Positions 53,298 to 62,422 of a DNA stretch of 64,000 bases are shown one piece after another; positions within the stretch are counted from its first letter, which is position 1; every line of letters begins with the position of its first letter. The stretch lies in assembly GCA_001600635.1 (NCBI GenBank), contig BCKL01000010.1, positions 212,747 through 276,746 of the forward strand, written 5' to 3'. The notes below the pieces were generated by a model. The model was not told the origin of the DNA. It saw only the letters and a program-made list of their open reading frames with translations, and did not search any database. The position numbers and the translations under genes are program-made. The DNA is from Leucosporidium creatinivorum (Eukaryota > Basidiomycota > Microbotryomycetes > Leucosporidiales > Leucosporidiaceae).

Positions 53298-56200
53298 TCA
53301 AGTCAAGCGCTTGCAGTAATCGTAGTTGTAGCGAGAAGTGTCGGGGTTGAGCGCCCACTTTGGCATGTCGACGGGCTTGCCGCTTCCTCCGAAGATGGCT
53401 GCGCCGAGCAAAAGAGAAGTCAGCTTGGCTCGGGGACAGTTGAGGGATCCGAACGTACCAAAAGTAGCAACAAAGACCATGAATTGCGTTCCTCCATCGA
53501 GACCGGCGGAGAGCAAGTAATTGTACTACAGCGAGAGCGAAAAGTCAGCTCGGTTCAAGCGGAGAGAGCTCGGCGAGGCTTACCTTGCGGAACCAGGTCG
53601 CGCGGTAGACACGGAGGTAGTATTGAGAAAAGAGGGCGATGAGCATGGTGGTAAAGACGGACGAGTTGATGCCGACGGAGAGGAAGCCGAGGCACCAGCA
53701 AGTCTGCGAGAAGCAAGCAGGTCAGCGAAGGCGCTCATCTAGCGAGTGGGCGCCGAGCTAGCTTGAGGCGGTCAGAATAGGTAGCAGTAGATAGCTACTC
53801 ACGATGGGTGTGACGACCTTGTCCGCACCGAGCCTGGGCCAGAACTTGTGGGCGATCCAGAAGGGGACGGGCACAAAGAGACCGATGATGATGGCCATCG
53901 GGACGACTGGGGAGGCAAAGGTCAGCTCTCTCGAATTCATAGAGCGTGTACAAACTCCGGGACGCGATGGAGAAAGCGAGACGTACTGAAGTACTTGGTT
54001 CCGGGGGCGTACATCGTGTCGGCGAGGGCTCCCCAGGTCACAGCCTGCGAGTTGAAGGCCTGAACTTGCTGACCACTCCAGATGTTGCTTCCCTGGACGT
54101 CGAGGAGGATTCTGGAGTTGAGGAACGAGGAGAGGAAGGATGGTAATTAGCTCGACGCTCGGCGTTCGGCGCACTATCGAAGGGTGAGCACTCACTCTCG
54201 CTGAGCCGAGATGATGGTCTTCATGATGATGAGCTGAAGAATGGATCCAACGACGGTGCCGACGAGCTGCATGACGAATGTGACGCGAGGAGGGAGCTTG
54301 GTGTACTCTGCGAACGCCGAAAGAGAGGTCAGCAAGGTCGACCGAGAGGGAGACGATCAGACTACGCACGGCCCAGCTTGAGGTCACGAGTGAGAGAACG
54401 AGCTTGGGAAACGGTGTTGGAGCCGTAGAGGGTGAAGTACATGTTTGCTGAGCGACGAAGGAGGAAGGTTAGCGCTCAGCGGTGCTCGGGAGGAGGCGAG
54501 ACAAGCTCACCTTGAGAGTTTCCTGGCACCAGGGCGGCACCCAGCATCTGAGACAGCTGTTCAACATTGGTGTTGAACCCAGTGACGGCGTACTGCAGTG
54601 AGGATCAGAGAGATGAGATCTGTCAGCTTCGCCGAGCAGTCCTGACGCACGAGAACTCACCACAACGGTAACGAGAGGGAAGATCATGGTAGCTACGATG
54701 AGTGCGACCAAGAGTGCCCACCATGGGAGCTGCGACTTGGACTGTGGAGCAGTGGAAAGCGACGCGAGTCAGCTGCCATAGCCGAGATCGCTCCGAACTT
54801 CGAGCTTGCTCTCATCCGAAACTCACAAAGTAGATGGAAGCCATGCTGAATGCGAACGCCACCGCCATGATGATCCCGTACCACCTGCAGCGAGGTGTTA
54901 ACGGCCGCTTGGAGGCGATCTCGTCTCGGCGCTCGGCGAACTCACCACATGGGGACCTCCTTGTAAACGCGCATCTTCTCGTAGTGAGGGTCGGGCTGAG
55001 TTCCTGCGCGCCATTCCTTGATAGCCTGGATGATGGGCTTGCCGAACCAGAGGAAGACTGTAGCGCGAGGAAGCGAGCGAGGAAAATGGGAGGGGTAGGG
55101 AGAGCGAGGGTGGACGGAAGAAGGTAAGCCTACATGCTTTCGAGGTGAAGGGGAAAGGTTGGTAACGTACCATGGGTCAAGGCTGCACCAATGGCCAAGT
55201 TATTGCCGAGGTACTGTAGACGACGATGGGCAGCGAGAGCGAGTCAGTCAGCGTCGGCAGCAGCGAGGGGAGGCAGGGCTAAGCCGATGCAGGCTGCAAA
55301 TCATTGAGCAGAAACCTACGTGAACTGTAGGCCAGAGAAGTGAGGCGAAAACACAGTCAGCACGGCTCAAAAAGGACACGAGGCGATCGCCGAGATCGCC
55401 GAGCAGCGCGACCCAGACCGCTATAAATGGTTCGGGGAGCCTTAGAGGTAAGAAGAGACTTACGAGCGTTGGAAGCAGCGAACCAAGGGACGCCCTCTCG
55501 CTCGAGAGCAGTCCTGTTGAGCGAGAAGTCGGCGTTGAGGATTTGCGACTGGTCGTATTGAGTGCCGTTCTCGTAGAACATGTCCTGGGAGAGGAAGGGG
55601 AAGTTCTGGGCGTTCCAAACGTTGGTGACGCTGTAGGGCGGGAGCAAAGAAGAGGCGGGAGGGTGGGGAACGAAAGCGGAAGGTCAGCGCCGAGGTCGGC
55701 CAGAGACAAGGGAGCGGGAACACGAGTCTGACTCACTAGCAGGCGCAAAAAGCGATGCAGCAGATTCCTACTCCGACGTACTGCGAGACCTGGGTGCTGA
55801 AGGGCGTGAAGAGAGCGCCGAGCGATCCTCCTCCCGAGCCGGCGTAGTTCCAATCGAGGCAAAGAGAGAACATGCCGAGTCCCTCGTTTCCGTTGGAGCC
55901 TCCGAAGATACGGGTGAACCACGGCGAGTTGCGGTTGGCGAGACAGAAGATAGAGATACCGGTGAGGGTGGGCGCGACGAATTCTGCTCGGCGAAGGTGG
56001 GATTAGTCACGGTAGAGCATTCCGCGGCTTCCGACACACTACAGGCGGAGAGGAGGCTCACCAGGAATCCATTCCCAGAAGAAGATGGCGATGAAAACGA
56101 TCCAGAAGAAGCGAAGGCGTTTCTTTTGCGCGAGGACCGAGGCATCTCGGTGAAGGGCGTCGAAGAGGTTGACGATGGGCAGTAAGTTTGGGAAAACGAT

Positions 56201-57378
56201 GAATGTAGGACTGGAAGTGGGAAAGAAGGGATGTGGGGTGAGAGAGGAGGGTCAGCAGGAGAATGGGCGAAGGGGATCGGCGCCGAGCAGAGTTCGGATC
56301 GGCGGTCTGGGCTAGCAGGCGGAGGCTACACCGGTGCACCGCTGTAGCAGATGCAAGACGAACGACTCACTAGACGGTGAAGGAGCGAAGGAGTCCGGCG
56401 ATGGCGTAGCCTGCAGCGCGAAGGTCAAGTTAGTCTCGGGCTTCTCGGGCTTCGAGAAAAGACGATGAAAGGCGCTGACCGAAAAATTGGGATCCCAAGA
56501 GGGTCGCGATAGCTGTACCATAGTTGGGCGAGGTGTTGTAGTAGAGATCATTGGCGGCAAAGACGGAGATGGCCAGCGCCGAATCACTCGCGGTGGAGGA
56601 CATGACCACTATGCGAGAGGACAAGGTCAGCGAGCGCTCAGCAGTGAGCGTGTAGGAGAACAACATACAGATGGCGACGTGTTCTTTGATGTTGAAGTCG
56701 CACGGGTTGAGCAACGCCCAGAAGCGACCTTTCGAGGCCTTGGGCAAGACCCTCGACCACGCGGCACCGAGGATATAGGCGATAACCTGCAGGAAGAGCT
56801 GGCTGACGAAGACAGTCTGGGGACGGAAGTAGAAGATCTGTACGTCGGGGGAGGAGAGATCAGCTCGGCGATAGCTCGGCGAAGGCTGGGAGCGGAGAAG
56901 ACTCACCTGTCCGAGGACTGCGGCAAAGCAGGAAAGTCCTAACGCAAGGAACCACATCCTGAAGGTGTGGATCGTGAGGGTGGGATCGTCCTCGAGCGAG
57001 ATGCAGCTGCGAGAGACGAGGGCAAGAGGCAAGAAAGCCGGGCCGAGACGAGGCGGTGAGAGAAGGAAGGAGAGGGTCAGCACACGCTCGAGCTCCGACC
57101 AGAGCAATTGCGACTGACCGAGTGGCCATATCCTCGGCAGTCTCGATGGGGCGCTCTTTGCCGTTGGCGAGGAGATTCTTCGCATCAAGGTCCCTCACAT
57201 CTTCGTCGGCAGGGTTGAGGTGAGTCTTGAGGCCTTCATGCTTCTCAGCCTCAAAGGCGACCTTGTTGTCGAAGGGCTCCTTGGTGTCGTCGTCGGGGTA
57301 CGCGGGGGATCGCTCGGCCGAGGCGAAGTCGGCGCCGGAGAGCGAGTCCTGCCTCTTGAAGGGCGTGCGGTGTTCCAT
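53298..57378 (-). CDS. Oligopeptide transporter, OPT family
   Basis: OPT proteins import small peptides (tetra- and pentapeptides, glutathione) across the plasma membrane with protons. The start is MEHRTPFKRQDSLSG; the acidic N-terminus ends GKERPIETAEDMATR. Then come CISLEDDPTLTIHTFRMWFL (membrane helix 1), QTVFVSQLFLQVIAYILGAA, NPCDFNIKEHVAIC (family motif), VVMSSTASDSALAISVFAAN, SPNYGTAIATLLGSQFFG, NSPWFTRIFGGSNGNEGLGM, NYAGSGGGSLGALFTPFSTQ, GVPWFAASNA, LTHVFLWFGKPIIQAIKEW, MWWYGIIMAVAFAFSMASIY, PGNSQANMYFTLYGSNTV, MAIIIGLFVPVPFWIAHKFW and the end NPDTSRYNYDYCKRLT. About 780 residues and roughly 18 exons, each often one helix long. The initiation ATG at 57378 is the first in frame. Confidence 0.9.
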
Positions 57379-58808
57379 GTCGACTTCGGCAGTCGAGTCG
57401 AGTGTGAACAAGAAGAAGAGAGAGGGTGACAGCGAGTAAGGCGACCTCGCGACCTCTTCTGCTTCGTACTAGCGCGCTCGCCTTCTCGGCTCTGCCCCCC
57501 TCAGCCCTCGCTCCCCGGCGGGTGCCCCAGGTCGAGCATGGCTTATCAGGTCGTCCTACCACCTCTCGGGCTCTCCGTCGAGCCAGCAGGTCTCGTTTCC
57601 GGCGTCCGACCTTGTGCAGCGTGGCTCGAGAGCGATCGCCGAGCGCCAAGCCCTCGTTAGCAGCTGTTGTAAGCGAGGTTGTGTACGGTCGGTGAGCAAG
57701 AGCTGGTCAGCAGTAAGGTCAAGCCGAGAAAGCCGCGTGTACCGAGGTGCATGGCGTGTGGTGAGGTGTGAAGAGGCGCGAGGTCGCCGAGCAGGATGAC
57801 CGAGTTCGGCAGAGGAGCGCTCGGAAGCCACCAACTCGCCTCATTCAGCTCTAGAAAGCACGCCGGCGGCTTTTTGCTGCCATGCGAGCCTCCCTCGACT
57901 GGCATGCTGCACCTCATGGAGCACAGCACGACTCGCGAGGGCGACGGCGCTAGTGAAGACTCCCACCGGCGCCGGGGGATTGCATGAACTCGACCGGGGA
58001 GGCCTTCGTGGCACCTGATAGCTGCTCGGATGACCTCTGATGAGCAGTTGCGAGTCGACGAGGCGAGCGAGCACTCCCAGCTGCAGCTGCCAAACCCAAC
58101 TCCTAGCTTGACAGCGAGCTCGAGCTCGAAGCAATGGATGGTACGGGCTGGTGAGGGCTCAAGACCTCCTGAGAAGGCTGCTGCTCGACTTCCGTAGCGA
58201 CAGAACGTTCAACTGAGCTGAGGCGAGCGAGAGATGAAGGAGTCGAAACGGGCAACGAGCTCAAGAGCTGGACAGTCGAGGCAAAGTGCTCACCGGCCCC
58301 TCTCTTCGCATTCTTTTGGCTGCTGGATAGTCTGTAACTATATTAGACTCTGTTTCGAGTTCTCTCGAGTCTGCAGGCTGCTGTACGGACTCACAAGCTG
58401 GCGCTCTAGGCCGAGCTTCATCGGCGCCCTCGAGCTCGGCGGTCATTCTTTCGGAGCAGAGCTTCTCTCGTGCTTCCTCAGCAGTAAGAGCTGCAGCCTT
58501 AGAGTACACGAGTATATCGGATTGATTTCAACAGCTGTAGGCGAGTACTCTGCTGCAGGGAAAGGCTCTCCAAGGGAGCGCCACTCCTAACGTGAAGTGA
58601 AGAGAAAGAGGAAGCGAGCTTTCGAGCTGCAAATCAGGAAGTTCAGACCGAAAGCTGTCAAACGTGCCAATCGCTGCCAAATCCGCCAATTTGCGTCGTT
58701 TCGCACCCTGAGTTACCCTAAGTTGCCCAAACTCGCCCAGAGCTCGTTTTCCTCTCTTTCTCTTCTCCCACCACCTGCTTGAGCTTTTCCTGCCTCTCCC
58801 CATTCGAC
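57379..58808. other. Large divergent intergenic region, OPT transporter and F-box gene
   Basis: 1,430 bp, the longest gene-free stretch in the window, upstream of both neighbours. Open frames inside are short and lack domains. I see no tRNA, snRNA or mobile element. Near 58680-58740 there is a run of similar short words (CGCCAATTTGCG, TTGCCCAAACTCGCCCAG) close to the F-box start. A large promoter is plausible for a regulated nutrient transporter. Confidence 0.4.
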
Positions 58809-59558
58809 ATGGCTCCCAAGAAGCAGCAGCAGAAGGCTCAGAAGGCTCCAGTCAAGCTCCCCGCTCAGATCTGGCTCCTCATCCTCTCGCACCTCGCCTA
58901 CTTCGACTTGAAGCGAGCTCAACGGGTCAACAAGGCTTTCAACAGGCTTATCGCCGTGAGTCAGATGTCGAAACCCACTTCCCGAGCCTGCGCTGACCCA
59001 CTTACCTTACTACAGACCCCTCACTTCGACGCGCACCTCTTTCGGGCTCAGCCTCCCTCCTCTCCCCTCAACCCGAAGACTCGTCCCATCCTTCATCCCG
59101 TCTTCGCCAAGCTCAACCTCATCGTCGACAACGTCTCCGACATCATCCTCTTCTCCGGCGAGGGCGCCAGCCTCAAGATGCATGGGATTTGGGCGCTCAG
59201 GTTCGCCCGAGAGGAAATGGTCACCTACCCCTCCTCGACCGAGATTCGCCTCGAAGGGATCGGACGCGGCGATGGACAGGTCTACAGCAGCACCGGAAGA
59301 GGAGCGACAATTGCCGAGCTCCTCGAGGCGGTTGTGGATTGCTGGACTGAGCCCACGGACGAATACGACGAGGATGAGGAGGCGGAGATGTACGAGCACG
59401 ACTACGAGCCGGAGATGACCGAGTTGACGACGTACCAAGCTTTGATGCAGAAGGATGAAGGTGCTGAATTTGGGGGATGGCGTGAGCCGGTGGTGAACAA
59501 GCAGGGAGTGGTCGTGCTCACCGCCGAGGAGCCTCGAGGCGGCTATGGCTCGTTCTAG
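58809..59558 (+). CDS. F-box protein, sub-family A (member 4)
   Basis: Exons 58809-58955 and 59016-59558 give 229 aa in phase. A lysine/glutamine-rich leader (MAPKKQQQKAQKAPVK) precedes the F-box LPAQIWLLILSHLAYFDLKR with AQRVNKAFNRLIA, ending at the intron. Exon 2 begins TPHFDAHLFRAQPPSSPLN and RPILHPVFAKLNLI, nearly the consensus of the sub-family. The core is EEMVTYPSSTEIRLEGIGRG and RGATIAELLEAVVDCWTEP, and the end is GWREPVVNKQGVVVLTAEE. Of the four sub-family A genes this one looks the most complete and can serve as the reference. Expected SCF substrate receptor; the C-terminal domain is unassigned. Confidence 0.78.
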   Translation: MAPKKQQQKAQKAPVKLPAQIWLLILSHLAYFDLKRAQRVNKAFNRLIAVSQMSKPTSRACADPLTLLQTPHFDAHLFRAQPPSSPLNPKTRPILHPVFAKLNLIVDNVSDIILFSGEGASLKMHGIWALRFAREEMVTYPSSTEIRLEGIGRGDGQVYSSTGRGATIAELLEAVVDCWTEPTDEYDEDEEAEMYEHDYEPEMTELTTYQALMQKDEGAEFGGWREPVVNKQGVVVLTAEEPRGGYGSF

Positions 59559-59879
59559 GGTCAGAGAAGACGCAGGACTAATGTAATAGCTCCTATGATG
59601 TCACTCAGTGAGTATCGACTAGTCACTACGCCGCTGAGAAGTGCGAAGAGAAGGGGAGAGAGAGAGCCGAGCTCGGCCGAGCTTCCCTGGCTTACTGAGG
59701 ATGACGGGAGCCTTTAAGGAGCGCATCGGAGCAACTAGTGTATCCATCACATCCTACGCTCGGCTGGGCTTCGACAGGCTCGCGTCTGGGCTCTAGATTG
59801 AACGACGAGAGCGAGTTCGCAGCTTGGCTCCGTCTAGTCCTCCTCGTCTCGCGTCTTTCGACCCGCCGTATCGCCGAGG
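59559..59879. other. Intergenic region upstream of the helix-turn-helix gene
   Basis: 321 bp with the F-box 3' end and the promoter of the next plus-strand gene. No gene, RNA or repeat seen. An open frame at 59738-59998 overlaps the next gene's first exon in the wrong frame. Confidence 0.45.
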
Positions 59880-62014
59880 ATGCCCAAGGTCTCGATAGCT
59901 CGCTCTGCAGGTGCGGCGGGCAGGACAGCACCGTCTGTTGCTCCCCAGGCTTCCAAAAGACACGACGACGAGGCCGTTATCGACATCAAGCTGCGTAGAC
60001 TGCGAGGGGAGAGCATCTCGTGAGTCCGAGGCTACATCACTATCTAGTACTGCTCTGCTGTAGCCTCTGCGAGCCCTGGAGATGCAGCAGAACAAGGGAA
60101 CGAGCTGACTTCTGTCTTCTGCGCGCGCAGGGAGGTCTCCAAGACCACTGGGATGTCTGTCAGCTCTGTTCGACGCTTCTTGGGACTTGTTAGAGTACGT
60201 CGCTGCTTCACGCGTCCCTCCGCGAGCCGAGCTGACCATCGCCGCCGCAGCCGGATCCGCGTCAAAGCCAGACGGCTCACGAGGAGCTGCAGACCAAGCT
60301 TGATCGTCTGCACGCGATCGCGGAGGAGCGCTTCGCTGCTGAGAGCCTCGGCGTCGCTGCTGTCACGCCAGTTGCCGTTGTTCGCCTTCCCCCTCGTCCT
60401 TCAGCAGGCATCGCCGAAGTCAATGCCGTCGCTCCCGCCTCCCGGAAGCACTCCTTCACCCTGATCATTCCCGTCAAGCTTAGGGCGATCTCGCATAAGC
60501 CTGCTCCACGACCTCGAAGTGCTCGCCCAAAGCTGAAGGCCGCCATCGTCGAGTCCGAGAGCGAAGCGGAATCGGAGTTGGAGGAGAGCGACTACGAGGA
60601 GCTGGAGGTCAAGGACGAGCCGGATGAGGTCAAGGTGGAGGGTGGAGATTTAGAAGCGGCAAGTGAGAGCAAGGAGGAGGAGGAGGGAGATGTGGCGGGA
60701 GCAGCTTCGATTCGCGACGAGGTGAGTACTCGCAATCCTTGAGTCGCCGCCTACGTCGCTGATCCCTGCTCTTCCCTCAACAGATCCACCTCGGCAATCT
60801 TCTCGTCATCTCCTACACCTCCGACCGCGTCGTTGCTCCCGACGGACAACTCCGCAAGACTCGAACTGGCCCCTCCCTTCTACCGGCGTACGAGGATCTC
60901 ATCGAAGCGCGACAGGACAACAGCATCTCCATTCGAGCTCGAGGTCCCTCCTACCGCAACTTTCGTCAAGCCGTCCTCGACTTCCGAGGAGTCGTCCAAA
61001 AGCGAGATGATCTCCCTTCCCTCCCCACCGTCGCCGAACTCTCCTCCGCCGACCGCATCCGCATCCTCGCCTCCACCCTCCTCTTCCGTCTCTACCACTT
61101 CAAAGCCTCTTCCGAATTAATCAAAGTCTGGAACTCACCCGAAGAGTACGAGACGGCGGTGGAGGCAGCTTTGAAGTCGAACGAGTCGCACATCGACGAC
61201 TTCAACAAGCGGTATGAGGAATGGGCGGAGCGGTGTGGAGTCAAGGCGGGAGAAGGAGTCGATTCGGAGGGTTTCCTGTCGCTCAGCGGCGAGGCCAGGA
61301 AGCGGTTCGAGCGGCTTAGCGGGCAGATGAGGGCGAAGGGGTGTTCGACCGCCGAGGAAGCGGCGATTAAGGCAATGGCTCGGTTCGTCGACATCTCCGT
61401 CGGGTCAGCGTACGGTAGCGGTGATGAAGTGCGGTGGTGGGCGCATTGGATCTATTGGGACAGGGCCAGGAGGGTCGTCGAGGGCTCTCCCGGCACGGCG
61501 CTGTCGGCGAGTGTAGTGAGCAAGGTGCTGGCGGAGAAGGTGGGGCATAGTGAAGAGGAGAGGAAGATCAAGGCGAGGATCATGCAGAAGCGTAAGCTTC
61601 GCGGCAACGAGGAGTGAGTACTCGCCGAGCTTTCCTGCCTCTCCAGCGCGCCGAGCTGACTCTACGCCCTTCCACCGCTACAGAAACGGATTCGGCGGGT
61701 TTGGGCAGAAGAGCTTACGCCATCGCCTCGCCCTCGTCGACCTCTTCGAAGTCGAGATCCTCACCACCTTCCTCGGCACCGAGATGGCTCGCCTCGTCAA
61801 CCACGGCTCCAAAAAAGGCCTCGCATCTCTCGTCGACGAAGCCTCATCGCGGCGGAGCAGGCGACAAGGCCGCACCTCTCAACCACAACCGACGAGCCGA
61901 ACCTCGGAGGACGTCCCTCTCTTCGCTGCCATCCTCGACCGGTTTCAAGACCTCGCTAAACCCAAGTCGAAACTAAACCCAAGTCGAGCTGTTCAAAGAG
62001 GACGCGAGAGTTGA
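59880..62014 (+). CDS. Unrecognised protein with N-terminal helix-turn-helix-like motif
   Basis: Exons 59880-60019, 60131-60194, 60251-60721, 60784-61613 and 61684-62014 give 611 aa in phase. Around residues 34-68 the sequence AVIDIKLRRLRGESISEVSK followed by TTGMSVSSVRRFLGL reads as a helix-turn-helix of the kind seen in transposases, resolvases and some regulators. A linker of about 90 residues leads to an acidic region (VESESEAESELEESDYEELE). The C-terminal half is folded-looking and unknown: EIHLGNLLVISYTSDRVV, LPAYEDLIEARQDNSISIRA, YRNFRQAVLDFRGVVQKRDD, ADRIRILASTLLFRLYHFKA, RWWAHWIYWDRARRVVEGSP and LRHRLALVDLFEVEILTTFL. The tail is basic. A chromatin or DNA role is possible but unproven. 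No nuclease triad or transposase catalytic motif is visible. Confidence 0.65.
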
Positions 62015-62422
62015 TCAAGGATGGAGGGTTGGATACGGTCGGAGGACTTGAGCACACATTGTGCAAGTATAGTAAGATGGTGGGGAGGAGTGGAGAAGAA
62101 GAGCGCCGAGCAGGCTGGGACATACAGGCGTTGGGCATCGCACATGAGGAGCTGTATCTCGTCGGTTGAGCGGTAGTAGACTATCTGGTATCGTTGTTGT
62201 GTTATCTATTAGCAGTTCGCCCTCTCTCATCAGGACGAGCGGAGGATCGAAGCGCTTTGCGAGCCGACCTTATCAAGCCGACCGAAGTCAGACGAGCAGC
62301 TTTCGCTGCACCGTGGACGGGAGTTGGGCCCCGAGTAAGTCTACTGAATGGCAGAGAATCCTTCTATCTACTTTGTGGTGGGCCGAGGTGAGGTGAGGTG
62401 AGGTTCGCTCGATTCTCGGCGC
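62015..62422. other. Convergent intergenic region with a small GAGGT repeat
   Basis: 408 bp between facing stops. At about 62385-62404 the pentamer GAGGT occurs four times in tandem. Nothing else of note. Confidence 0.5.

Noticed and set aside
57379-58808. Possible hidden gene or RNA in the 1.4-kb gap
   Set aside because: No open frame with family resemblance, no splice-linked exons and no recognisable RNA boxes.
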